This document shows positions 27,001 to 34,669 of a stretch of DNA of 64,000 bases, one piece after another. Made by a program: the position numbers and the translations under genes. The DNA comes from Micavibrio sp. UBA7657 (GTDB lineage Bacteria > Pseudomonadota > Alphaproteobacteria > Micavibrionales > Micavibrionaceae). How positions within the stretch are numbered: position 1 is the first letter of the stretch; every line of letters starts with the position of its first letter. The stretch lies in contig DLHX01000011.1 in NCBI GenBank assembly GCA_002483465.1, forward strand, positions 19,409-83,408. The letters run 5' to 3'. The notes under the pieces were generated by a model. That model was not told the DNA's origin, searched no databases, and saw only the letters and a program-made list of their open reading frames with translations.

Positions 27001-27286
27001 AGTAAGTTCCGTGGACCCTCTCAAACCGAAAGAGGAGGGCGGCGTCTATGAAAAGCGCGCTAAGGACAGGTTTCCCGAAGCGTTCAAAGATGATCCTCCT
27101 CCTGTCAAAGTGGCAGCGGCGGATCCTGCAAGCACGGGACCTGTCTCCAGCGATGCGGCGCCCGGATCGAAACAAAGGGCCGCCGACCTGTTCCAAGATA
27201 ATGCCAAGATGGCCGAGCGTGAGCAGGAGTTTATGTCTCAGCCAACCACTCCGGCACCACGCGTGAACGCTGGCATAACCCCCTGA
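24080..27286 (+). CDS. Very large orphan protein (1068 aa), hypothetical
   Basis: The ATG at 24080 is favoured over a TTG at 24065. There is no signal peptide. Seen in order: a helical N-terminal region (1-160), a Pro/Ala/Thr-rich linker (about 165-260), a segment resembling a peptidoglycan-binding-like repeat (GNFDKDSEAALQGVL, about 335-349), and a short hydrophobic stretch (GAWIIQGIFGFIGARF, about 430). A long alpha/beta region (about 600-960) and a disordered tail with a Glu-containing patch (AEREQEF) near the C-terminus follow. No family is recognised. Size, absence of export signal and tail composition would suit a type IV effector, but that is inference only. The next gene starts 19 bp later. 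Confidence 0.7.
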   Translation: MAVSPDSVERLVSIMKAMGYEVGPGHTRGQVDAAFAQAFGPALKALVRVGIDDETRKKLSPESKDKLYTPEIAAELRKTINETKSSEISMRALAAYADNNGFLSRSHAQLRDTLKNEKRFEGPLLVENNVNGVIAFFNNSERFMKDIDAVYPEFVNLSAAPAVATPKAQTVRATPKPKAPVEQPPAPAPAVSTSAPPPQTPPSEMPPVKTSTGGVSIVPPSELTSGATATGYVERTVVQRPVVHKKDVRSTATGLPIEPEAPAEKKSDSSGSTMNTKKPSPGVASEIVESALVKLGGGINKHIGEAKAKSGLGMSLLLEMNEIPTLTSKPDGNFDKDSEAALQGVLKTLQKDIGLTDDEIYNYTPDVGKKITGAIPKLRAKAEKNLSEEEKKKFDEDIKNLVPSLDVLKESGKLTGEKLYEGPPVKLTGLGAWIIQGIFGFIGARFPKAKGLMDGLLVNLTGHSFSELMPTSPHSAELSQIRKEVERLPQQDQLKSLYLKAVEGADGKTSEQIKSVVMSGVDTLMRDSDPAQRKAFTQAVSSAFDEAEKQRATATPADAAKAFADTVKTKWDDLPAPSGSSKVPHQRPGIEIALDPKLQDLAKSLGVNPNSMVDTMDKMIALGVEQNGGREYPVLFKAGDTLYVMGVTKDNVLTAMPFTPRDILGMNQAINNVQDADLKSPALELLTSARYSHVSLAEIRDRLSPERVKTFPEVEKLVGREYKMWQEHVQEEALRPKIDADVEKMRKDRQAAYARHGFDIETHTPIASPGGAGARVLQISDEVLGQYYALGNPVLMKDDYKGRGEVRVLFCDDFNGVRDAGGKPLKPQELYAQKHDSFKVMKITEEYDRFEGDFKKFRETLPKQMDDRTAFKRFRTHLDDQKIDLAEKYPKMASIIYNPDRKSGGQNYAYLMNHGKPDVLAMFENLHRDAKSLPRGGAYTTEDVGFFGGIGRSIKNLFNSKSEPPPDWVIHQPKVSSVDPLKPKEEGGVYEKRAKDRFPEAFKDDPPPVKVAAADPASTGPVSSDAAPGSKQRAADLFQDNAKMAEREQEFMSQPTTPAPRVNAGITP

Positions 27287-27305
27287 TATTCTGTATCCTT
27301 GATAT

Positions 27306-28049
27306 ATGAGCATTTTAGATCTCTCAAACGCAGATATGAATTCTCAGGAAGCTGAAAAAGCCCTGACCAGTGATCGTTATCCCGAATTTATGGAAGCGGT
27401 TGAGTCCTTGTATATCAAGAATAATATCAGCGGTCGCAACATATTCACGTCGGCCTGGCCCGAAGCCGCGCAGCATATTTTCGGTGAAGAGCTTTCCCGT
27501 TTCGACCGTATAGGCACGCACGACAAGGAGCGCCGCGCCGTTCTTGAGATCGAGGCTGACGACAGGCGGATTGACATGCTTCATATGCTCAAGACGATTG
27601 AAGCCAAAAGCGTTGTTGCGGGTATTTTGCAAGCCGACTATGTGCAGGCCGCCGTCGTTAAAATGGGCAGGAAGCTTGCGCTGGATGTTTATTCGCGCTG
27701 GATCGTCGACCGTTTCATCGAGCCGCCGCCGGAAGAAAGAACTGTGCCTGTTGTTGAGAGCGTCAAGATCGGCGATCTGGTTGTCGAGGCGCGCGCGTCC
27801 GTCCCGCTCCGCAGGCCTCCGCCTGCGCAGGCCGATGCCATGGAGCATATCCGTCCGATTTCAGTCGAGCCGCCCCAGCCAGAGGTGCAGGAAGAGCTGA
27901 TCAAGGACACGCAGGGCGGCGGTATGGAGATACGCGTTGCTCCGCCCGTGCAGGAAAGCGTGGCGCCCGTGCTTGGTGTTACGAAGAGACCTGGTCTCAA
28001 AATCATGAGCATCGCGGAAACCGGCTCTGCCGACCAGGATAAAACCTAG
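27306..28049 (+). CDS. Hypothetical protein, probably co-transcribed with the 1068-aa orphan
   Basis: The 247-aa soluble protein is helical in its first about 140 residues, followed by a Pro/Val/Glu-rich, probably disordered C-terminal third. No signal peptide, membrane helix or known domain is seen. It lies 19 bp after the preceding orphan, so the two are likely one unit; an accessory, chaperone or adaptor role is possible but not shown. It converges with ctaA, with 5 bp between stop codons. Confidence 0.65.
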   Translation: MSILDLSNADMNSQEAEKALTSDRYPEFMEAVESLYIKNNISGRNIFTSAWPEAAQHIFGEELSRFDRIGTHDKERRAVLEIEADDRRIDMLHMLKTIEAKSVVAGILQADYVQAAVVKMGRKLALDVYSRWIVDRFIEPPPEERTVPVVESVKIGDLVVEARASVPLRRPPPAQADAMEHIRPISVEPPQPEVQEELIKDTQGGGMEIRVAPPVQESVAPVLGVTKRPGLKIMSIAETGSADQDKT

Positions 28050-28054
28050 AACAA

Positions 28055-29053
28055 TCAGTAATTTTTTGCAGGATTTAAACGGTGCAGCGCCGCGACAAGC
28101 AGCATCAGTGTCGTTAGTGCGCCTGCCTGGTGCAGTACGGCGAGCGTGATGTTGACGCCGCTCAGCAGCGTTGCGATGCCAAGTCCCGCCTGCAGCACGA
28201 TCATAAAACCAAGCGCATGTAGAACCGGGAAAGCCATGCGTTTTAAAACACCGCGTAGCCAGAAAGACAGCACAACAAGAAGAGTTATGATCGCCAGCCA
28301 GCGATGCGCGAACTGCACGCCTGCCGGTGTCTCCAGGATGCTTTGCCGCGCTTCGGGTGGGACCCATGCACCGCCCATTTTTGGAAATGTTTCATTATAG
28401 ATGAGGCCGCCATCAAGGCCGGCCGTGAACGCGCCCCAGCAGATCGTGATTATAAGGAATGCGAGCGCAACGCATCCATGCGCAAACAGTGCAGCATTTT
28501 TTTCGCGTTTTGCGCCGATGAATGTGAGGCCCATCCAGAACATCACGCACAAAATCAGGAACGCGAGACCGAGATGCGCCGCTAAACGGTAATGGCTGAC
28601 GGCGGGAATATCGACCAGGCCGCTTTGCACCATGTACCAGCCCATCCCGCCCTGCATGCCGCCGAGAATGAGAGGGATCAGCAATTTGATTTTATATCCT
28701 TGCGGAATTTTTCCGCGCAGCCAGAAATAAAGCAGAGGCAGGGCATAAACCAGTCCGATCAGCCGCCCGAGAAAACGATGCGCCCATTCCCAGAAGAAAA
28801 TATTTTTAAACGCGGCGAGATCCATCCATGAATTTACTTTTTGGAATTGCGGCGTTTGCTGATAGACATCGAACACACGCTGCCATTCGGCGTCACTTAA
28901 GGGCGGCAGGGTGCCCATCAACGGCTTCCACTCAGCGATCGAGAGGCCCGATTCCGTCAGGCGGGTAATCGCGCCGACGACGACCATCGCGAAAACCAGC
29001 CCGCAGCAGGCAAACAGCCATGCGGCAATGATTTTTCTGCTTTCTGAAACCAT
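28055..29053 (-). CDS. ctaA: Heme A synthase
   Basis: COX15/CtaA oxidises the C8 methyl of heme O to give heme A for cytochrome c oxidase. The 332 aa from the ATG at 29053 form an eight-helix membrane protein of the alphaproteobacterial/mitochondrial type. Heme-ligating histidines lie in EWAHRFLGRLIG, SHYRLAAHLG, FAHRWLAI and LHQAGALTTL, and the first helix is followed by GAITRLTESGLSIAEWKP. Ten extra residues upstream (to 29083) are less typical. No ctaB or cox gene is adjacent. Confidence 0.95.
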   Translation of the reverse strand: MVSESRKIIAAWLFACCGLVFAMVVVGAITRLTESGLSIAEWKPLMGTLPPLSDAEWQRVFDVYQQTPQFQKVNSWMDLAAFKNIFFWEWAHRFLGRLIGLVYALPLLYFWLRGKIPQGYKIKLLIPLILGGMQGGMGWYMVQSGLVDIPAVSHYRLAAHLGLAFLILCVMFWMGLTFIGAKREKNAALFAHGCVALAFLIITICWGAFTAGLDGGLIYNETFPKMGGAWVPPEARQSILETPAGVQFAHRWLAIITLLVVLSFWLRGVLKRMAFPVLHALGFMIVLQAGLGIATLLSGVNITLAVLHQAGALTTLMLLVAALHRLNPAKNY

Positions 29054-29127
29054 AGGACAGGCATAAAGAATGCGCATGCCCAAGGCAACAGCCTTGCTCT
29101 GGGCATCCTGAATTGTTACACCCTTCC

Positions 29128-29952
29128 ATGGCCAAATTTGATTTCATCGAATCAGCCGCCATAGGCTACCGGTATGTATGGCGGGAACGTTACGCGTTGT
29201 TGCCGCTCGTCAGCCTGCCAATCGCCGTCAAAATGGGCTCATACGCCGCGATTTACCTGATGCATCTGGAGGACAACGTCCTGCGGCAGGGACTGGTGCT
29301 TATGCCTGCTTATCTGCTGGAGGGGTTTATCGCGGTTCTTGTCATCCGCATGGCCATGTTCGGCGAGCGCTATCACAATCTGTTTCAATCCGGCGAGAAG
29401 GAAAATTATCCTGCTGAAATTCGCCGCGCCATCATGACGGGTGTCGTCGTCTATCTTATGACCAAGCTTGTCTCTTCTTTCCTGCTCGGGTGGGCGATGG
29501 TCGCGCGCGCGGTCGAGGGTAAACTGGCGGCGACGCCGATGCCGAAACCCGAACCCGGCGGCATCGAAATTTATGTGACGTCGATCATGATCATGATTTT
29601 TCTGCTCTGGACGTTCCGGTTTTTCTGGCTTTACATCCCGGCGGCGATGAACATCACGGCCCGTGCATTCCTCACGCGTATCGCCGGTTTCATGAGTTCG
29701 GTCTATATGGCCGGGCTCTGGATGATGTGCCTGGTTCCCATCACCGTTATCCTCATCGTTATTGCGCGGTTGTTGATGACCGTTTTTCCGGGCGTCGAAG
29801 AGGGCGTGGTTTCACCTATCTACGGCATGATCATGGCGATTATACAGCCCATGTTTGAAATGATCATTGTCCTGACGTCCAGCGTCGGCATGGCCCATGC
29901 GGTGCGCACCGTGATGTCGGAGCCGCAGCGTCCGCCGCGCTCCCTGCGCTAG
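29128..29952 (+). CDS. Polytopic membrane protein, hypothetical
   Basis: The 274-aa protein has about six hydrophobic helices and starts AKFDFIESAAIGYRYVWRERYALL, a pattern seen in uncharacterised alphaproteobacterial integral membrane proteins. No catalytic motif is evident. The ATG at 29128 is preferred to a TTG at 29113. The gene diverges from ctaA with about 75 bp between starts, and is followed 7 bp later by the ferredoxin gene, suggesting an operon. Confidence 0.75.
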   Translation: MAKFDFIESAAIGYRYVWRERYALLPLVSLPIAVKMGSYAAIYLMHLEDNVLRQGLVLMPAYLLEGFIAVLVIRMAMFGERYHNLFQSGEKENYPAEIRRAIMTGVVVYLMTKLVSSFLLGWAMVARAVEGKLAATPMPKPEPGGIEIYVTSIMIMIFLLWTFRFFWLYIPAAMNITARAFLTRIAGFMSSVYMAGLWMMCLVPITVILIVIARLLMTVFPGVEEGVVSPIYGMIMAIIQPMFEMIIVLTSSVGMAHAVRTVMSEPQRPPRSLR

Positions 29953-29959
29953 GACAGCC

Positions 29960-30271
29960 ATGAAAATTTTCGTCACCGATCTTGAAGGGGCCACGCATGC
30001 AATCGATGCAATCGAGGGCTGGCGCGTGATGGAGATTATCCGCGATCACGGTTTTCCGATGAAGGCTGAGTGCGGCGGCGCGTGTGCCTGCGCGACATGT
30101 CATGTTTATGTCGATGAAGAGTGGATCGGCAAGGTCACGCCGCTGAACAGCGAAGAAGATTACATGCTGGACGAAGCCTATGATCGCCGCAAAAATTCCC
30201 GCCTGTCGTGCCAGTTAATCATGAACGCGGAGTTGAACGGCCTGCGCGTCACGCTCGGAAAAAACGATTAG
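29960..30271 (+). CDS. [2Fe-2S] ferredoxin (adrenodoxin/FdxB type)
   Basis: The 103-aa electron carrier has the adrenodoxin-type cluster motif CGGACACATCHV (C-x5-C-x2-C) and the fourth ligand in RLSCQL. Such ferredoxins feed electrons to Fe-S biogenesis, heme A synthase or cytochrome P450s. ctaA lies 0.9 kb away, and heme A synthase in mitochondria works with ferredoxin, so a link is plausible. It abuts the converging usg gene with no spacer. Confidence 0.95.
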   Translation: MKIFVTDLEGATHAIDAIEGWRVMEIIRDHGFPMKAECGGACACATCHVYVDEEWIGKVTPLNSEEDYMLDEAYDRRKNSRLSCQLIMNAELNGLRVTLGKND

Positions 30272-30535
30272 CTATTGAAGTGTCTCCTGCCAGGCGGCGA
30301 AACGGTAATCGCCGGGGGTGATCAGTTCCTTTTTCGCGACATAAACCGAATGCAGTTTGCCCTCGATTTCCCGGGTCCAGAAGGTCAGGAATTTGAACAG
30401 GGCGGGGTAACGGGGGGCGAGGTCATAGCCCTGCCAGATGAACTCCTGAAGCAGGTGCGTATGGTCCGGCAAGTGATAGACGATATTGGCCGTTGTCAGA
30501 CGATAATCTTTAAGCTGTAAGACTAAATCCGCCAT
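30272..30535 (-). CDS. Usg family protein
   Basis: The 87-aa protein matches the short Usg family found almost only in alphaproteobacteria (LQLKDYRLTTANIVYHLPDHTHLLQEFIW in two blocks, ending in FLTFWTREIEGKLHSV). Its function is unknown; it is sometimes mislabelled as a tryptophan synthase subunit. It is full length. It converges on the ferredoxin gene and diverges from groESL. Confidence 0.85.
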   Translation of the reverse strand: MADLVLQLKDYRLTTANIVYHLPDHTHLLQEFIWQGYDLAPRYPALFKFLTFWTREIEGKLHSVYVAKKELITPGDYRFAAWQETLQ

Positions 30536-30608
30536 ACCCTCATTTTACCATAAATGCCCCAAAAAACGCAGAAATCGCTTGATGTTTACTCACAAGTGAT
30601 CTATCTAT

Positions 30609-30635
30609 CTGGCACTCGCGTACAACGAGTGCTAA
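30609..30635 (+). promoter_or_regulatory. CIRCE operator (HrcA binding site) of groESL
   Basis: The inverted repeat ctggcactc-N9-gagtgctaa matches the CIRCE consensus TTAGCACTC-N9-GAGTGCTAA, with the right arm perfect and the left arm differing at two positions. It lies 26 bp upstream of the groES start codon, the standard place for HrcA repression of the heat-shock operon. Confidence 0.93.
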
Positions 30636-30660
30636 CACCCTAGATTTTGGAGGAAAAACA

Positions 30661-30960
30661 ATGGCAAAAACGAAATTCCGTCCCCTGCATGACCGTGTAC
30701 TGGTTCGCCGGGTTAAAGAAGAAGAAAAAACAAAAGGCGGGATCATCATTCCTGACACCGCAAAAGAAAAACCGATGGAAGGCGAAATCGTCGCTGTCGG
30801 CACCGGTCACGTCAATGACAATGGCAATCTTCGCCCGCTGGACGTCAAAAAAGGCGACAAGGTCATTTTCTCGAAATGGGCCGGCACGGAAATCAGCATC
30901 GACGGCGAAGAGCTGATGGTCATGAAAGAATCCGACATCATCGGCGTTATAGCTGCGTAG
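30661..30960 (+). CDS. groES: Co-chaperonin GroES
   Basis: The 99-aa GroES heptamer subunit caps the GroEL chamber. It contains the family start FRPLHDRVLVRRV, the mobile loop (EEEKTKGGIIIPDTAKEKP) and the dome-proximal GDKVIFSKWAG. An ideal ribosome site (ggaggaa) precedes the ATG. It is transcribed with groEL under CIRCE control. Confidence 0.98.
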   Translation: MAKTKFRPLHDRVLVRRVKEEEKTKGGIIIPDTAKEKPMEGEIVAVGTGHVNDNGNLRPLDVKKGDKVIFSKWAGTEISIDGEELMVMKESDIIGVIAA

Positions 30961-30968
30961 CAGCTATG

Positions 30969-31046
30969 GTCTTTTTTCCGACGCTTCGAAGAAGCGGGTG
31001 AGAAAAAAGACAAACAAAAATTAACAGATTCCCGCTTTCGCGGGAA
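30969..31046 (+). promoter_or_regulatory. Two hairpins in the groES-groEL spacer, possible RNA processing site
   Basis: In the 112-bp spacer, gtcttttttc (30969-30978) pairs with gaaaaaagac (31002-31011) around an inner cgcttc/gaagcg stem. A second hairpin is ttcccgc-tttc-gcgggaa (31029-31046), whose sequence resembles dispersed palindromic repeats. In Agrobacterium the groESL message is cleaved at an intergenic hairpin, giving unequal GroES and GroEL message levels; a similar role here is inferred. Confidence 0.6.
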
Positions 31047-31072
31047 AGACATGAAAGAAGGAGTACTAAACA

Positions 31073-32731
31073 ATGGCAGCTAAAGAAGTTCGTTTCTACG
31101 AAGAGGCGAGAGAAGAAATCCTGAAAGGCGTGGACATCATTGCCAACGCCGTGAAGGTAACGCTGGGTCCGAAGGGCCGTAACGTGTTGATCGAAAAATC
31201 GTTCGGCGCGCCGCGCTCGACGAAAGACGGTGTTTCCGTTGCGAAAGAAATCGAGCTGAAGAACAGGCGCCAGAACATGGGCGCGCAGTTGATCAAGGAA
31301 GTTGCCTCGAAAGCCAACGACCAGGCCGGCGACGGTACGACGACTGCGACTGTGCTTGCACAGGCCATCGTTCGCGAAGGCATCAAGTCGGTGGCCGCTG
31401 GCCGCAACCCGATGGACCTGAAGCGCGGGATTGATCTCGCGGTGACGGCTGTCGTGGCTGACCTCGCCAAGCGTTCGAAGAACGTCAAGACCAACGAAGA
31501 AATCCGCCAGGTGGCGATGATTTCGGCGAACGGCGATGAAGAAATTGCCGCTAAAATGGCCGAAGCCATGGACAAAGTGGGCGACCACGGCGTCATCACG
31601 GTTGAAGAAGCCAAATCGCTGGACACCGAACTCAATGTTGTTGAAGGCATGCAGTTCGACCGCGGCTACCTCTCGCCTTACTTCATCACGGATGCAGACA
31701 AAATGGTTTGCACCCTTGAGAACCCTTACATCCTGCTGCACGAAAGCAAGCTGTCGAACCTGCAATCGATGCTTCCCGTTCTGGAAGCTGTGGTTCAGTC
31801 CGGCCGTCCGCTTTTAATCGTTGCTGAAGATGTCGAAGGCGAAGCGCTGGCAACGTTGGTTGTCAACAAACTGCGCGGCGGTCTGAAGATTGCTGCTGTC
31901 AAAGCCCCGGGCTTTGGCGACCGCAGAAAAGCGATGCTGGAAGACATGGCGATCCTGACCGAAGGTCAGGTGATCTCCGGCGATCTCGGCATCAAGCTTG
32001 AGAATGTCACGTTAGATATGCTCGGCCAGGCCAAGAAAGTCAGCATCTCGAAAGAGGACACGACAATCGTTGACGGCAAGGGCAAAAGAAAAGATATCGA
32101 TGCCCGCATCAATCAGCTCAAAAAGCAGATTGAAGAAAGCGACAGCGACTACGACAAGGAAAAACTGCAGGAACGCCTCGCGAAACTCGCGGGCGGTGTT
32201 GCCGTTCTCCGCGTTGGCGGCGCGACGGAAGTCGAAGTGAAAGAGCGCAAGGACCGCGTTGACGACGCGCTGCACGCCACGCGCGCAGCCGTTGAAGAAG
32301 GCATCATCGCCGGCGGCGGTGCGGCTCTTCTGTACGCAACCAAAGCACTGAAAGACTTAGAAGGCGCGAACGATGACCAGGATATTGGCATCGAAATCGT
32401 GCGCCGCGCCATTCAAGCCCCGATCCGCCAGATTGCGGAAAACGCGGGCGATGAAGGCTCGGTCGTGGTCAACACGCTGCTCGCTCAGAAAGACAATAAC
32501 TTCGGCTATAACGCGCAGACCGGTGAATACACCGATCTCGTGAAGGCCGGAATTGTCGACCCTGCGAAAGTCGTTCGCGCCGCGCTGCAGGCTGCAGCAT
32601 CGGTTGCGGGTCTTCTCATCACCACCGAAGCCATCATCGTCGACGCACCGGAAGACAATAAGTCTTCATCCGGCGGCGGCATGGGCGGTGGAATGGGCGG
32701 CATGGGCGGCATGGGCGGAATGGATTTCTAA
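31073..32731 (+). CDS. groEL: Chaperonin GroEL
   Basis: The 552-aa 60-kDa chaperonin is full length. Seen are the ATP-binding KVTLGPKGRNVLIEKS and GDGTTTATVLAQ, the apical-domain block APGFGDRRKAMLEDMA, VEEGIIAGGGAALL, and the C-terminal Gly-Gly-Met repeats. A strong ribosome site (aaggag) precedes the ATG. A terminator follows 23 bp after the stop codon, ending the operon. Confidence 0.99.
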   Translation: MAAKEVRFYEEAREEILKGVDIIANAVKVTLGPKGRNVLIEKSFGAPRSTKDGVSVAKEIELKNRRQNMGAQLIKEVASKANDQAGDGTTTATVLAQAIVREGIKSVAAGRNPMDLKRGIDLAVTAVVADLAKRSKNVKTNEEIRQVAMISANGDEEIAAKMAEAMDKVGDHGVITVEEAKSLDTELNVVEGMQFDRGYLSPYFITDADKMVCTLENPYILLHESKLSNLQSMLPVLEAVVQSGRPLLIVAEDVEGEALATLVVNKLRGGLKIAAVKAPGFGDRRKAMLEDMAILTEGQVISGDLGIKLENVTLDMLGQAKKVSISKEDTTIVDGKGKRKDIDARINQLKKQIEESDSDYDKEKLQERLAKLAGGVAVLRVGGATEVEVKERKDRVDDALHATRAAVEEGIIAGGGAALLYATKALKDLEGANDDQDIGIEIVRRAIQAPIRQIAENAGDEGSVVVNTLLAQKDNNFGYNAQTGEYTDLVKAGIVDPAKVVRAALQAAASVAGLLITTEAIIVDAPEDNKSSSGGGMGGGMGGMGGMGGMDF

Positions 32732-32753
32732 GCCCGGCTCAGACCTCATAATT

Positions 32754-32785
32754 AAAAAGGCCGCCTCAACAGGCGGCCTTTTTTA
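32754..32785 (+). terminator. Rho-independent terminator of groESL
   Basis: A 13-bp perfect stem (aaaaaggccgcct / aggcggccttttt) with a 4-nt loop and T run. The A-rich 5' arm means it could also terminate transcription coming from the minus strand. Confidence 0.92.
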
Positions 32786-32801
32786 ATGAATGTTTTGATT
32801 G

Positions 32802-33938
32802 TTAAATATCGAAGGTCTGCATTACGAGGCGTCCGTCCTCGGATACGATATATGATTTTTCATCGTGCTCATCGGGTTCGAAGCCAGCTTCCTCGATAAG
32901 GCTGCGCATGAAATGCGTAGGATATTTGGTATTGTTCACCGCGACATACCGGTCGCCTCTATTAACGGTAATCAACTGACCGTTCAGTTTGAACTCCATA
33001 CGCTTATCTGCAACTACGCATTGCTGAATAGTAAAGTTGTGCGGGTTGATGACGCCTTCATAGTGAAATTTTTCAGGATCGAATGCCCGGCTTTTCAGGG
33101 GCGAAGTGGGTTGAAGTACGCTGTCAACATGGTAGAGCCAACCGGTGATCATGTTGTGCCAATTGGTGTCATCATACGCCTTCAGGGCATCATCCAGGTC
33201 GGGATTGGAATCCCACGAAATGGCAAGCGCATGCTTGCCAGGATTTTTCTTCAGAAGTTCCGCCATTCTTTGAATGTTTTTTACGACGGTTTTGCGCGGG
33301 AATTCCCGCTCGTAATCTATTTCCATCATATTGATGTTGGAAATGGTCGAGCCGAGCATGATGCCAAGGGTGTTTCCACCCGGAATTACAATCGAGCCGT
33401 CTTCCTGTTCGCTGTCGTTAACATAGTCGCGGTAGAAGTCGCCGTTAACAGGATTGACATCTACATGAGCGGGAATTAATTGCTTTGCAACTATTGTTGC
33501 GCGTTCCAGCAGGTCTTTGGCAAGGTCGATCGGGACATAAAACTGTAAATTTTCAAGAGCATTGGCTAGCGGCATTGCTTTGTTTCTGACGGCGAATTCA
33601 TCTCCCGATCCGAAATCGACCAGAACATTTGCGGCTTTAAAACGCTCAGCAAGCCGGTCTACATTTTTTGCAATGAGCTGTGCTTCTTCGCCAGGAATGT
33701 AATATTGCGGCGACTGGATAAATTTACTCCAGCGCGCGCCACCATCGTGCAAGTACGTCCAGCGCGACATCTGACCGCCTTTATTGCGGTTAAAAAGGTC
33801 CAGTACGTCCTTACGGAATCGTCGTACAGTTGCTTTTTCCTGGCTATCAATCATTGGCATACGCAGTTTACTTTCCGGGGTTCTCTCAAAATTGCTTGGC
33901 AGCGTCCCAGGCAATACTAAATTGCTTTCGTTGAGCAT
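32802..33938 (-). CDS. EgtD-like SAM-dependent methyltransferase (L-histidine N-alpha-methyltransferase family)
   Basis: The 378-aa protein resembles the Methyltransf_33/EgtD family, whose founding member trimethylates histidine in ergothioneine synthesis. Seen are the SAM loop LVDFGSGDEFAVRNKAM (about residues 108-124, a diverged D/E-x-G-S-G motif), FYVPIDLAKDLLERA, and a late GFEPDEHDEKSY block. No EgtB-like sulfoxide synthase or other ergothioneine gene is nearby, so the substrate is uncertain. The gene overlaps the upstream HTH gene by 53 bp (a shorter start at 33860 would remove the overlap). Base composition is AT-richer than the flanking core genes, a sign of transfer. Confidence 0.7.
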   Translation of the reverse strand: MLNESNLVLPGTLPSNFERTPESKLRMPMIDSQEKATVRRFRKDVLDLFNRNKGGQMSRWTYLHDGGARWSKFIQSPQYYIPGEEAQLIAKNVDRLAERFKAANVLVDFGSGDEFAVRNKAMPLANALENLQFYVPIDLAKDLLERATIVAKQLIPAHVDVNPVNGDFYRDYVNDSEQEDGSIVIPGGNTLGIMLGSTISNINMMEIDYEREFPRKTVVKNIQRMAELLKKNPGKHALAISWDSNPDLDDALKAYDDTNWHNMITGWLYHVDSVLQPTSPLKSRAFDPEKFHYEGVINPHNFTIQQCVVADKRMEFKLNGQLITVNRGDRYVAVNNTKYPTHFMRSLIEEAGFEPDEHDEKSYIVSEDGRLVMQTFDI

Positions 33939-34524
33939 CAGCTATCTCTTTGTTGTCAATAATGTGAATGGCTACTTCTTCATCAAAAATGATGATCGCT
34001 GTTTTTGTGCCATAAACATAAAAGGGCACGGAACCAAAATTTTCAGGTTTCATCGAGCGATATTCAGCATAGCTCGCCACCTGATGTTCATCGCCTTCAC
34101 GCACAAGGATCTTGAATGAAAAGTTTTTTTGCTTTTTAAGATCCGTCATTTTCGACAAGTAATCGTCGCGATTATCACCCTGCCACTTGTCGAAATTTCT
34201 TTCATCGACATTAGAAACGCAGATATCGCCGCCGTTACCTTTTACGGTCTCATATACATCGTAGATGAATTTACTGAAGCCTGCAGTTCCGCGAAGAACT
34301 TTAATCTCGCTGGTTTTTTTTCTCAGGCCACTCATGCCGAGGAACTCAATATCGGCATTTTCAAACGCAGCGGTAATTTTGGCTATAGTTTGTGAATTGG
34401 GTTGATTTGTCCCGTTTTCAATGCGTGCGATGCCGGTTTGTGAGAGGCCTGCATTATCGGCTAGGTCAGACTGGCTCCAGTCCAACAGTGCGCGGGCGGC
34501 TCTTATTTGTTCAATTGTCGGCAT
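33886..34524 (-). CDS. XRE-type HTH regulator with C-terminal sensor-like domain
   Basis: The 212-aa protein from the ATG at 34524 has an N-terminal XRE helix-turn-helix (about residues 1-60, with QSDLADNAGLSQTGIARIENGT as recognition region). An about 130-residue alpha/beta domain follows (FIYDVYETVKGNGGDICVSN and KTAIIIFDEEVAIHII), which recalls the TrmB/PLD-like effector-binding fold of some regulators. It overlaps the methyltransferase gene by 53 bp, indicating a regulator-enzyme cassette under common control. The ligand is unknown. Confidence 0.75.
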   Translation of the reverse strand: MPTIEQIRAARALLDWSQSDLADNAGLSQTGIARIENGTNQPNSQTIAKITAAFENADIEFLGMSGLRKKTSEIKVLRGTAGFSKFIYDVYETVKGNGGDICVSNVDERNFDKWQGDNRDDYLSKMTDLKKQKNFSFKILVREGDEHQVASYAEYRSMKPENFGSVPFYVYGTKTAIIIFDEEVAIHIIDNKEIADAQRKQFSIAWDAAKQF

Positions 34525-34669
34525 TATCTGACACATTTTTTGTATTGTTACCTGAACGGTATAGTCATTTTTTATAGCTTTGTCCAGAAACTTTTCAATA
34601 TGGAAATGGTGCCAAAGAGGCAAGTTTTTATAAAAAATAGCCTTTTATACAAAAAAATGTACTTTTATG

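Noticed and set aside
30947..31765. 272-codon minus-strand ORF over groEL
   Set aside because: Antisense of a strongly conserved gene; composition (His/Arg/Phe-rich) typical of a shadow frame.
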